Part shown: piece by piece, positions 55,143 to 64,000 of the stretch | Position numbering within the stretch: position 1 is the first letter of the stretch | Layout of the letters: each line of letters opens with the position of its first letter | Origin: DOZZ01 sp963792655 | Lineage (GTDB): Bacteria; Acidobacteriota; Terriglobia; Bryobacterales; Bryobacteraceae | Assembly (NCBI GenBank): GCA_963792655.1 | Contig: CAWBWU010000003.1 | Coordinates: forward strand, 310,001-374,000 | DNA length: 64,000 nucleotides | Direction of reading: 5' to 3' | Program-made: the position numbers and the translations under genes | Notes under the pieces: generated by a model | The model's input: only the letters and a program-made list of their open reading frames with translations | Database searches by the model: none | What the model was told of the DNA's origin: nothing

Positions 55143-55603
55143 GAACGTGGTCCTCTGGTGCCAGTGAATACCGGTTCGATCTTAATGGTTTTGCCACTCA
55201 ACACGTAGACGGTTTTGCTGTAAGAACCGCCGTTATCTCGAACTTCCAAGGTGTACTTGCCGGGTTGCAGCCAGATGTTTTTTAGATGGTGTCCATCACC
55301 GGCGAAGCCGCCGTTCAGAAAGACTTGTGCGTCGCGCGAGATGCCCGACAGCTTGACTTCGCCCATGTTCGGCCCGCGTCCATAGCCGCCAAAGTAGCCA
55401 GGGTAGTAACCGTAGCCGTAATAGCTCCATGGATCGTAGAAAAGTGGACGGTAGCCATAACCGCCGTATCCAAAACCCTGCCCGTAGCCTACGCCAGCCC
55501 CAACTGAGAATCCACCGAGGCGTACGCGCGAAGGCTTAGCAACCACGGCGTCTTGTCCCCATAACATTGCTGTGCCCGCTAGCAAAAGAATGATTGATCG
55601 CAC
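55139..55603 (-). CDS. Exported PEGA-like protein with Gly/Tyr-rich segment
   Basis: 154 aa from a GTG start with GGAGG about six bases upstream. Signal peptide (ends LWGQDAVV), a Gly/Tyr-rich low-complexity stretch (residues about 40-85) and a C-terminal PEGA-type beta domain (GEVKLSGISRDAQVFLNGGF and LQPGKYTLEVRDNGG). PEGA domains occur in surface and S-layer-linked proteins. The upstream leader can form a hairpin covering the ribosome site (see findings). Confidence 0.75.
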   Translation of the reverse strand: MRSIILLLAGTAMLWGQDAVVAKPSRVRLGGFSVGAGVGYGQGFGYGGYGYRPLFYDPWSYYGYGYYPGYFGGYGRGPNMGEVKLSGISRDAQVFLNGGFAGDGHHLKNIWLQPGKYTLEVRDNGGSYSKTVYVLSGKTIKIEPVFTGTRGPRS

Positions 55604-55611
55604 TAACGACC

Positions 55612-55659
55612 TCCCAAGCGCTTTGAGTGTAGCGCTCCTGATGCGGACAACGCTTGGGA
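55612..55659 (-). promoter_or_regulatory. Leader hairpin covering the ribosome site of the PEGA gene
   Basis: On the minus strand TCCCAAGCG (from 55659 down to 55651) is complementary to CGCTTGGGA (55620 to 55612), separated by 30 bases. The second arm contains the first part of the GGGAGG ribosome site. An alternative stem between two AGCGCT copies inside the region competes with it. Confidence 0.45.
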
Positions 55660-55823
55660 CGATGGGCCGGTTTCAGGAATGTTCACATCGACGGCCGACT
55701 CCGAAGTAAATGGAATTGTCACTTTGGTTGGTTTGAATACAGTCCGGAGATGCGAAATGAGGGAGGCCGTTGATAAATTTGATCCCGGCTTCGGCCAAAA
55801 CTAAGCTCTTTCAGGAGAATTCC

Positions 55824-56420
55824 TTGCGAATCGTTCAGACCCTTTCTCTCGCCTTGATGGGAACCCTTTCGGCGTCGGCCGGCGTGATTGTTTCTTTCAC
55901 TGCCACGCCTTCGCCCGGCACGCCATTCACCGAGACCATCAACAGTTCTGTTTCCGGATCTACAGCATCCATCACTAACAGCGTCATCTCGTGCGTCTCG
56001 ACGTCGGTTTGCTCCGGTGCCGCTGCGGATTTCATGGGCACCGTCACAGGTGTTTCCACTGTGACGCCGCTTTCCATAACGATCGACGGCATTCTGAGTG
56101 GAACCACTCCGGCAGGGGGCGTCATTTCTCTTACCAGTCCGTTCGCGATCAACATTCCGTTCAGCGTTTCGCCCGGTACCTTCAGCACCAGCATTGCGAG
56201 CACGAATCTGGCCGGCTCGCCGACCGGCAGTTTCAACGTAGCCGGTACGGTCGACTTCACACTGGCCCCCACTCAGACGCTGACGTTGCCCAGCAGCTTG
56301 AGCTTTTCGTTCGGCGCAGCCCCGACTGCGGCTCCTGAGCCCGGCACCTGGTTGTTGCTCGGCGTTTCGCTGGCCGTTCTGGGTGCAATGAGATACCGGC
56401 GCGGAAAGGCAGTCTGCTAA
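55824..56420 (+). CDS. PEP-CTERM sorting-signal protein
   Basis: 198 aa. Signal peptide (LRIVQTLSLALMGTLSASAG), a Ser/Thr/Gly-rich beta body (for example LTSPFAINIPFSVSPGTF) and a C-terminal PEP-CTERM signal: APEPGTWLLLGVSLAVLG followed by the basic RYRRGK. The signal is recognised by an exosortase; none is in this window. The TTG at 55824 has AGGAG about seven bases upstream; an upstream TTG (55770) is the alternative. Confidence 0.82.
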   Translation: MRIVQTLSLALMGTLSASAGVIVSFTATPSPGTPFTETINSSVSGSTASITNSVISCVSTSVCSGAAADFMGTVTGVSTVTPLSITIDGILSGTTPAGGVISLTSPFAINIPFSVSPGTFSTSIASTNLAGSPTGSFNVAGTVDFTLAPTQTLTLPSSLSFSFGAAPTAAPEPGTWLLLGVSLAVLGAMRYRRGKAVC

Positions 56421-56458
56421 AAGAAAACCGGCCACTACGCAGTTGCGAAGTGGCCGGT
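56419..56458 (-). terminator. Terminator between PEP-CTERM and glycine-zipper genes
   Basis: ACCGGCCACT (56427-56436) pairs with AGTGGCCGGT (56449-56458) around a 12-base loop. On the minus strand it is followed by TTTTCTTTT, so it ends the minus-strand gene; it may work in both directions. Confidence 0.75.
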
Positions 56459-56482
56459 CTCTAATCAAAAAATGAGACGGGC

Positions 56483-57574
56483 TTACCGGCGATATCCACG
56501 GCCGTAGTACCGTCCACGACCGCCGTAGTAGCGCCCATAATACCCACCGCCGTAGAAGAAGCTGAAGCGCGGGCCATAGAAGTACGGATACGGCGCGTAG
56601 TACGGAGCCACCACGGGCACTGGCGCGGCATACGCATAACGCGGTTGCGACACCGGTCCCTGAGCGCGGTACGAATCCTGATACTCGCCCTGCTCAATCC
56701 AATGGAATGCTCCAGGCGCGCGATCGGTCGCGATGGTCACCGGCGATTCCACGCGGAAGGTCAGTACCGATTCCGGATAGATGATCGACGGGTGACCCCG
56801 CGTCAACAACACGCCGATGATGCCAGCGGCTGCACCGGAGGCGGCGCCGATTGCAGCGCCGCGCCCCCAGTCCACCGATGAGCCAATTGCAGCTCCAAGA
56901 GCGGTGGTGCCAGCGACTGCGCCGACATCGCGACCCACGGAGGAAGGAGCGGTGCGGCCAATCAGCTGAGAGTGAATCGGGATCTGCTGACCATCAGCCA
57001 GCGTCAAATCGGTCAATTGAACAGCAAGCCGCGAAACGCCGGACACACGGCCGGCCTTCTCGGACTCCGAAACGCGGCCCGCGATGGTCTGACCCGGCTC
57101 GGCAATGACTACGCCGTCGACCACGATTGGGCGGACCAGCGTGGCGTTGAAGAAATCGCCCGCATGGTTGCGATCCGTGGAGAGGCCCTGATCGATGCGC
57201 ACCGTGACAAACGTCCCCGCACGCAGGTTCAACTGGGCAGGGATCGGCGGCGGAGGATTCTGATTGTTATAGCGGGAATCGTTATACCCGGGCTGCGGTC
57301 CGCGATCAGGATAACGGTTGTACCCGCCCTGCGGCGGCGGAGGGCCCTGCGGGTCGCCTTCACCGGCAAACTGCTGGTCCTGGGGCTGATTAAAGGCCTG
57401 CCGATTGTATTGCTGGTTGTATGGTTGCTGGCTATAACCCTGCGGTCCGTACGATTGCGGATTATAGGCGCCGGGAGGTGCATCCTGGGCCAGGGCCGCG
57501 GCGGAAAGCCCAAGCGCGCCTGCCAAAACAAAAAGACTGGATCGAAGCACAAAGCGAGGTGAATGGTTGTTCAT
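56483..57574 (-). CDS. Exported glycine-zipper protein with Gln/Pro/Tyr-rich ends
   Basis: 363 aa. Signal peptide (ends AAALAQDAP); a Tyr/Gln/Pro/Asn-rich region (about residues 35-110); a central beta region with TFVTVRIDQGLSTDRNHAGD and ISESEKAGRVSG; a glycine-zipper segment (VGAVAGTTALGAAIGSS and GAAIGAASGAAAG) that can cross a membrane; and a Tyr/Gly-rich C-terminus (YGGGYYGRYYGG). Not a recognised enzyme; surface or outer-membrane structural protein is likely. Confidence 0.72.
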   Translation of the reverse strand: MNNHSPRFVLRSSLFVLAGALGLSAAALAQDAPPGAYNPQSYGPQGYSQQPYNQQYNRQAFNQPQDQQFAGEGDPQGPPPPQGGYNRYPDRGPQPGYNDSRYNNQNPPPPIPAQLNLRAGTFVTVRIDQGLSTDRNHAGDFFNATLVRPIVVDGVVIAEPGQTIAGRVSESEKAGRVSGVSRLAVQLTDLTLADGQQIPIHSQLIGRTAPSSVGRDVGAVAGTTALGAAIGSSVDWGRGAAIGAASGAAAGIIGVLLTRGHPSIIYPESVLTFRVESPVTIATDRAPGAFHWIEQGEYQDSYRAQGPVSQPRYAYAAPVPVVAPYYAPYPYFYGPRFSFFYGGGYYGRYYGGRGRYYGRGYRR

Positions 57575-57686
57575 GGTGGCGTTCCTGATCTGCTCTACGC
57601 GGCAATGGAAGCATGTGTTTCACCAAACGCCAAAAACAATGTAAAGAACTGAAAAGACGCGAGCTATCCGTCTGTAAGATGGCTGC

Positions 57687-58175
57687 TTAGCACCGCTCCT
57701 GGTGCTTTTCAACCGCGTCCAATACGCGCCGCATATAGATGACGCCGTTCAGCGGATTGCGATAGTAAGGGGTTGTTTCCTGAAATCCCAGGCGGCTATA
57801 GAGCGTTCGTGCGGCAAGCATATGGTCCAGCGTGTCCAAAACCATTTCGCGATAGCGCAGTCGCTCAGCCTGAGCAATGATTGCCTCCGCAAGCTGTAAG
57901 CCCACGCCTGAGCCGCGAAACGCCGGCCGCACAAACAGCCGTTTCATCTCGCAAACACCATCGCCCACCGGGCGCAACGCAACACAACCGGCCGCCGTTT
58001 CGCCTTCCATGGCCAGGAGTAGACATCCCTCCGGCGGCGCATACTTGCCGGGTAACGTTTCGAGTTCCTGGGTGAAACCCTGAAAGCAGAGGTCCACGCC
58101 GAGCATCCTCGAGTATTCGAGGAACAGCTCGCGGACGGTGTCCATCTCCTCCGCGCGAGCGTTCCGGATGGTCAT
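57687..58175 (-). CDS. GNAT-family N-acetyltransferase
   Basis: 162 aa from the ATG at 58175. Acetyl-CoA site MKRLFVRPAFRGSGVGLQLAEAII and C-terminal LYSRLGFQETTPYY. Its ATG overlaps the gltD stop (ATGA), so it is co-transcribed with gltBD. Substrate unknown; its location could link it to amino-acid metabolism, but that is only association. Complete. Confidence 0.87.
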   Translation of the reverse strand: MTIRNARAEEMDTVRELFLEYSRMLGVDLCFQGFTQELETLPGKYAPPEGCLLLAMEGETAAGCVALRPVGDGVCEMKRLFVRPAFRGSGVGLQLAEAIIAQAERLRYREMVLDTLDHMLAARTLYSRLGFQETTPYYRNPLNGVIYMRRVLDAVEKHQERC

Positions 58176-59603
58176 GCGGGCAAGTGACTGATGCCCATCA
58201 GGTACTGATCGATGCCATGCGCCGCCTTGCGTCCCTCGGCAATCGCCCACACCACGAGCGATTGGCCGCGGCGCGCGTCGCCTGCCGTGAACACGCCGGG
58301 CACACTCGTCATGTAATTCGCGTCGGCGTGCAGATTGCCGCGCAGATCGAGCTTGATATCCGTATCCTGCACCAGGCCTTCGCGCACCGGCCCCGTGAAA
58401 CCCATCGCGAGCAGCACGAGGTCGGCGTCCATCGAGAACTCAGAGCCTTCGATGCGCTCGAAACGCCGCGGTGTTCCCGGCACCAGGTTCACGCGTACGC
58501 CGTGCAGTTGTTTCACGTTGCCTTGCTCGTCGCCCGTGAAGCCGGTGACGGATACCGCCCAATCGCGAATCCCGCCTTCTTCGTGCGCGCTTTCCACTCG
58601 CAACTGCACTGGCCAGTGCGGCCACGGTGTCGATGGATGCCGTGTCGCTGGCGGCGCGGGCTTGTGTTCAAACTGTCGAACCGACGCCGCATGCTGGCGG
58701 TGCGCCGTGCCCAAACAATCGGCCCCGGTGTCGCCGCCGCCGATGATGATGACGTGCTTACCGGTGGCGAGAATCTGGTCTTGCACCGTATCGCCTTCAC
58801 AGATTTTGTTCTGCGGCGTCAGGTAATCCATCGCGTAATGAATGCCCTTCAGTTCGCGCCCGGGCACTTCGATCTGCCGCGGAGCTTCGGCGCCGATTGC
58901 GATTAAGACAGCATCGTGGTCGCGGCGAATGTCTGCAATCGAGACGCTCGTGCCGACGTGCTGATTGACCAGGAACTCCACACCTTCGGCCGACATCTGC
59001 GCGAGCCGGCGATCGATGATGTCTTTCTCCATCTTGAAGTGCGGGATGCCGTAACGCAGCAAGCCGCCGATACGATCGGACTTCTCGTAAACCGTGACCC
59101 AGTGCCCTGCTCTGCAAAGTTGTTGCGCGGCGGCCAGGCCCGCGGGACCGGAGCCGATGATCGCCACACGCTTGCCGGTCCGGATCGGCGGCGCTTCGGG
59201 AACAATCCAGTTCTCTTCAAAGCCGCGATCGACGATGGCTTGTTCAGTCAGTTTGATCGCGACCGGCGGGGCGTTGATACCCAGCACGCATGCAGCTTCG
59301 CAGGGCGCGGGACAAATGCGGCCCGTAAATTCGGGGAAGTTGTTGGTGGCGTGCAGTTGCCGCAGGGCTTCTTTCCAGCGGCCCTGAAACACCATGTCGT
59401 TCCAATCAGGGATCGCGTTGTTGACCGGGCATGCCGTGTGGCAGAAAGGCACGCCGCAATCCATGCAGCGCGCGGCCTGTTCGCGATGCTTCTCTTCGGG
59501 CATCGGCTGGTAGACCTCGAACCAGTCGTTGATGCGCTCGGCGACCGGTCGGCGCGGCGGCGGTCTCGCGTTCGAATTCGAGAAAGCCGGTGATCTTACC
59601 CAC
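58172..59603 (-). CDS. gltD: Glutamate synthase small subunit, one apparent frameshift
   Basis: About 476 aa after repair. NADPH-side flavoprotein of glutamate synthase: N-terminal Fe-S cysteines CMDCGVPFCHTACPV and CPAPCEAACVLGI; FAD site AIIGSGPAGLAAA; NADPH site IIIGGGDTGADC; C-terminal DLVLLAMGFTGP and TAGDARRGQSLVVWAI. The GTG at 59603 with CGGAGG upstream gives MGKITGFLEFER; the frame is broken around 59556 by one extra base. The open frame reaching 60625 joins gltB tail and gltD falsely. Works with gltB to make two glutamate from glutamine and 2-oxoglutarate. Confidence 0.92.
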
Positions 59604-62600
59604 GAGCCTGAACCTCCGTACGCGCTGGCTCGAAACGCGTTTCGCTGTGCGCGTCTTTGCGAATCGCGCCGAGCACGCGTTTGTATTCCTTCGGGAACAC
59701 CTTGTAGAACTTCGGCAGCATGTCGTGCCAGTTTTCGAGCACCCATGTCGCGCGCGGACTCTGCGTGTACTCCGCATGCTGCGCGATCAACTCCTGCAGC
59801 AGCTTCTGATCTTCCGGATCGAAGACGCGCTCCAGATCGATCGACGCTCGATTGCAGCGGCGGTTCGCGAAATCGTACCCGTCGTCGAGCACGTACGCGA
59901 TGCCGCCCGACATACCTGCCGCGAAGTTTCGCCCGGTCTTGCCGAGCACCACGACAAGGCCTTTCGTCATGTACTCGCAGCCATGGTCGCCGAGTACCTT
60001 CGACGACCGCGGTTGCACCGGAGTTGCGCACCGCAAAGCGTTCGCCCGCGACGCCGTTGAAGAATGCTGAACCCGATGTTGCACCGTAGAGCACCACGTT
60101 GCCGACCAGAATGTTGTTCTCCGGCAGGAAGGTTGACGAACGCGGCGGATACACGATGATGCGGCCGCCTGAAAGGCCCTTGCCTACATAATCGTTCGCA
60201 TCGCCTTCGAGCTCGAGCGTGATGCCCTTGACGCAGGAAAGCTCCGAAGCTCTGACCTGCAGAACCGGTGAACTGAAAATGCGCGGTTCCGTCCGGCAAG
60301 CCCTTCTGAGCCGTAGCGTGCGCGCGATCTCGCCCGACAGCATCGCGCCCACCGTGCGATGGATGTTGCGGATGGGCAGCTTGATGTCGATCTTCTGCTG
60401 CGCTTCAAGCGTCGCGCGCGCATGCTCGATCAGTTGATAATCAAGCGCTTCTTCCAGCCCGTGATCTTGTGCCTGAACGTTGCGCCGCGCAATGCGCGCG
60501 GGCATGTCCGGGTTATGCAGGATGGCCGCGCAAGTCAAGACCCTTGGCCTTCCAGTGATCGACGGGGCGTTTGAACTCGAGCAGATCGACACGGCCAACC
60601 ATTTCGTCGATCTTGCGCAAGCCAAGCTGCGCCATAATCTGCGCGCACTTGTTCGGCGACGAAGAAGAAGTAGTTGATGACGTGTTCCGGGTGGCCTTCA
60701 AACTTCGCGCGCAACACCGGGTCTTGCGTCGCGATGCCCACGGGGCAGGTATTCAGATGGCACTTGCGCATCATGATGCAGCCCATCGCAATCAGCGGAG
60801 CGGTCGAGAAGCCGAACTCTTCCGCGCCGAGCAGCGCGCCGATCGCGACATCGCGGCCCGTCTGCAGCTTGCCGTCGACTTGTAACTTGACGCGTCCCCG
60901 CAGATCGTTCATCACCAGCACCTGCTGCGTTTCAGCAAGCCCGAGCTCCCACGGAATGCCCGCGTGCTGCAACGAGGTCAGCGGCGATGCGCCCGTTCCG
61001 CCGTCATAGCCGCTGATCAGGATCACGTCGGCATGTGCTTTCGACACGCCGGCGGCAACAGTTCCCACGCCGACTTCGGCGACGAGCTTCACCGAAATGC
61101 GCGCCTTCGGATTGACGTTCTTCAGATCGTAGATGAGCTGCGCGAGATCTTCGATCGAGTAGATGTCGTGATGCGGCGGAGGCGAGATCAGACCGACACC
61201 CGGGATCGAGTGACGCACGCGCGCGATCTCTTCATTGACCTTGTGGCCGGGAAGCTGGCCGCCTTCGCCGGGCTTTGCGCCTTGCGCCATCTTGATCTGC
61301 AGATCGTCAGCATTCACCAGGTAGTGCGCGGTGACGCCGAAGCGCGCGGACGCGATTTGCTTGACTGCACTGCGCCGCAAGTCGCCATTCGCATCGGCAT
61401 TGAAGCGGCCTTCGTCTTCCCCGCCCTCGCCGGTGTTGATCTTGGCCGCCCATGCGGTTCATCGCAATCGCCAGCGTCTCGTGCGCCTCGCTTGCAGATG
61501 CAGCCGAACGACATCGCGCCGGTCGCGAAGCGCTTCACGATTTCGCTCGCCGGCTCGACTTCCTCGATGTCGACGGGCTTCGCGGCCTTCTTGAATTCGA
61601 GCAAGCCGCGCAGCGTGCAGTGATGACGGTTCTGCTGATCGATCAGCTCCGTGAATTCTTCGAATGTCTCAGCGCTGTTCGCGCGCACGGCATGCTGCAG
61701 CTTGCTGACCGTCGCGGGATTCAGCAGGTGATACTCGCCGCGCACGCGGTACTGATAGTTGCCGCCCACGGTCAGCTCGGTGTCGTTTTCACTCACCGGG
61801 CGGAACGCATACTCGTGCTTCATCTGCGCTTCCCGCGCGAGCACATCGAGTCCTACGCCTTCGATACGCGAAGCCGTGCCGGTGAAGTATTTGTCGATCA
61901 GCGCGCTGTTCAGTCCGATGGCTTCGAAGACCTGCGCGCCGCGATAGCTCTGCAGCGTGGAGATGCCCATCTTCGAAAAGATCTTCAGCAGGCCCTTGTT
62001 GATCGCTTTGATGTACTTGTCGACCGCCGTCTCGAAGGTGATGCCTTCCGGAAGATTGCCGCGCAGCACCAGATCTTCGAGCGTCTCGATCGCCAGATAC
62101 GGATTGATCGCACTCGCGCCATAACCGATCAGCAGCGCGTAATGCATCACCTCGCGCGGCTCGCCCGATTCGATGATCAGCGCGACCTGCGTGCGCGTCT
62201 CCTCGCGCATCAGGTAGTTGTGCAGCGCGGCAAGTGCAAGCAGGCTGGGGATCGGCGCGAACTCGGGATCGACTCCGCGGTCCGAAAGAATCAGCAGCGT
62301 GTAGCCCGCTTTGATGGCGCAGCGATGCGCGTGCGGCACAGGTCTTCAAGCGCGCGCTCCAAGCCCTTCGCGCCTTCTTTCACGGCGAAGAGCATCGGCA
62401 TAGTCGTCGCAAGAAAGTCGCCTTGCGAGACGCGGCGCAGTTTTTCAAGATCGCGATTGGTCAGAATCGGATGCGGCAGCGCAGCGTGTGGCAGTGCTCG
62501 CGGCGTCTCGTCGAGAATGTTGCGCTCGGTGCCGATGTAGCTGATCAGCGACATCACCATCTCTTCGCGAATCGGATCGATCGGCGGATTGGTGACCTGC

Positions 62601-64000
62601 GCGAAGAGTTGTTTGAAGTAATGAAACAGCGGCTGCGGCTTATCGGAGAGACAGGCGAGCGGCGTGTCGGTTCCCATCGAGCCGATGGGCTCTTCGCCGT
62701 TCACCGCCATCGGCGTCATCAACATGCGCAGATCTTCATCGGTGTAGCCGAAGGCGCGCTGGCGGCGCAGGATGGTCGAGTGATCCGACCCATGCACGCG
62801 CGGCGGCTCGGGCAGCTTGTCGAGCGTGATCTGGTTCTCCTTCGAGCCATTCCGCGTACGGCTTGCGCGCCGACGAGCTGCTCCTTGATCTCGTCGTCGC
62901 GAGATGATGCGGCCCTGCACCAGTATCGACCAGGAACATCTTGCCCGGCTGCAGGCGGCCCTTCATGCGCACGTCTTCCGGGCGCACCGGCAGCACGCCG
63001 GTTTCCGACGCCATGACGACCAGATCGTCCTGCGTCACCAGGTAGCGCGCCGGGACGCAGGCCGTTGCGGTCGAGCGTCGCGCCGATCACGCGGCCGTCG
63101 GTGAACGCCATCGCCGCGGGCCCGTCCCACGGCTCCATCAGCGAGCAGTGATATTCGTAGAACGCCCGCTTCTCCGGGTTCATGTGCGGGTTCGTCGACC
63201 ACGCTTCGGGGATCAGCATCGCCATGGCATGCGGCAGCGAACGGCCGGCCTGCAGCAGCAGTTCGAGCGCATTGTCGAACGCCGCCGAATCGCTGCCGCC
63301 GGGCGAGTGGATCGGGAACAGCTTCTTGATGTCGTCGCCGAACACGATCGCTTTCAAGAATCGACTGCCGCGCGTGCATCCAGTTCACATTGCCGCGAAC
63401 GGTGTTGATTTCGCCGTTGTGCGCGACGTAGCGAAACGGATGCGCGAGCTGCCAGGTGGGGAAGGTGTTCGTCGAGAAGCGCTGGTGCACCAGGCACAGC
63501 GCGCTCATGCACATCGGGATCGGTCAGTTCGCGGATAGAAGCTGCGCGATCTGCGGCGCGAGCAGCAGGCCCTTGTAAATGATGGTGCGCGCCGAAAGCG
63601 AGGGCACGTAGAAGTAATTCTTCTGGCTCAGGTCCGATCGCGGCAATTTCGGTTTCCGCCCGCTTGCGAACGACGTAGAGCTTGCGCTCGAGCGCGTCCG
63701 TCTCCATGCCGGCCGCAGCGCCCGACGAAGAGCTGCTGGATGTAGGGCTGCGAGGCGCGAGCGACGCGTCCGATGGCATTGCCGTTGGTCGGAGTATCGC
63801 GCCAGCCGAGAACGCTCAGGCCTTCTTCGCGCACGATGCGTTCGAGAATTCCCTCGCATTGCAGGCGCTGGTGCGGCTCGACCGGAAGAAACATCATGCC
63901 GACGCCGTACGTCGCCGGGCGCGCGGCAGAGTGAAGCCAAGCTTGGCTGCATTCGCGCGCGAAAGAACTTGTGCGGGATCTGGATCAGAATGCCCGCGCC
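59596..64000 (-). CDS. gltB: Glutamate synthase large subunit, 5' end outside window, more than 20 apparent +1 frameshifts
   Basis: Reading right to left, segments of one protein are found in successive frames: class II amidotransferase part (GAGILIQIPHKFF to about 62.8 kb, with LVHQRFSTNTFP), central domain, FMN-binding synthase barrel (GAMSFG to about 60.9 kb), 3Fe-4S site (CIMMRKCHLNTCPVG) and C-terminal GDANDYVGKGLSGGRII helix. Breaks are at about 63960, 63720, 63636, 63541, 63533, 63510, 63348, 63052, 62913, 62900, 62875, 62843, two near 62320-62345, 61490, 61447, 60644, 60530, 60319, 60297, 60225 and 59995. Each is consistent with one extra base. Repaired length fits the family (about 1470 of 1520 aa in view). 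No start is visible. Confidence 0.9.

Noticed and set aside
58172..60625. An 817-codon open reading frame on the minus strand containing gltB-like and gltD-like parts
   Set aside because: It is stitched from gltB tail, a run of wrong-frame residues and gltD; gltB ends at 59596 and gltD starts at 59603 in normal overlapping form.
1..64000. CRISPR array, insertion sequence, prophage or integrase next to the tRNA genes
   Set aside because: No regular spaced repeats, transposase or integrase motifs, or att-like duplications of the tRNA ends were seen.

Overview
The window looks like a stretch of chromosome from an Acidobacteriota bacterium, probably of the Solibacter/Bryobacter type. This rests on family content, not on a marker gene: two acidobacterial VWFA-related proteins, an Oar-like TonB receptor with a glycine-rich insert, a cytochrome/DUF1549/DUF1553 protein paired with a Tat-exported DUF1501 protein, secreted sugar-type oxidoreductases and a PEP-CTERM protein. 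The DNA is GC-rich (about 60% by eye) and densely coded. No gene-free stretch exceeds 300 bases, and several convergent genes share the bases of their stop codons. I see no CRISPR array, phage, insertion sequence or rRNA.

Layout. 1-8.9 kb: aminotransferase (cut by the window edge), M20 peptidase, EamA transporter, HtrA protease, peptidoglycan-binding protein, alanine dehydrogenase and acyl-CoA dehydrogenase (both frameshifted), LolA-fold protein, CDGSH protein. 9-17.4 kb: PQQ-type beta-propeller protein, SirB1-type protein, tRNA-Gln, TonB-receptor-like protein followed by a VWFA protein. 17.4-28.9 kb: aguA-aguB (agmatine to putrescine), HAD phosphatase, the DUF1553/DUF1501 pair, GH5 enzyme, tRNA-Thr, sialidase-like protein, esterase, cytochrome c. 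28.9-33 kb (minus strand): Smr protein, DUF465 protein, GNAT enzyme and the heat-shock set hrcA-grpE-dnaJ without dnaK. 33-43 kb: FecR-like protein, HAD phosphatase, enolase-superfamily dehydratase, small ORFs, metalloprotease, Gfo/Idh/MocA oxidoreductase, gntR-slipin operon, OprB-like porin, glycoside hydrolase. 43-46.1 kb: atypical response regulator, then a Co/Ni ECF transporter read as CbiM-PDGLE-CbiQ fusion plus CbiO. 46.2-58 kb: VWFA protein, rhomboid protease, second oxidoreductase, TSUP permease, methyltransferase, CsbD, hydrolase, alcohol dehydrogenase, SDR and secreted structural or cell-surface proteins. 58-64 kb (minus strand): GNAT, gltD and gltB (glutamate synthase, heavily frameshifted, 5' end outside the window).

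The strongest non-biological signal is a set of more than 30 reading-frame breaks in otherwise well-conserved genes. Nearly all are explained by one extra base. Four lie at 6.1-7.7 kb and more than 20 at 59.5-64 kb. They look like uncorrected insertion errors in the assembly. They create false fused reading frames (TonB receptor with VWFA; gltB tail with gltD) and make healthy genes look like pseudogenes, so interrupted genes are annotated here as repaired single genes.

The best biological leads are: a receiver protein with Asn in place of the phospho-acceptor Asp; the CbiM-CbiQ fusion with a His-rich CbiO tail; a near-leaderless gntR promoter with a built-in inverted repeat; a hairpin that could hide the ribosome site of the PEGA-protein operon; and three unannotated small proteins.
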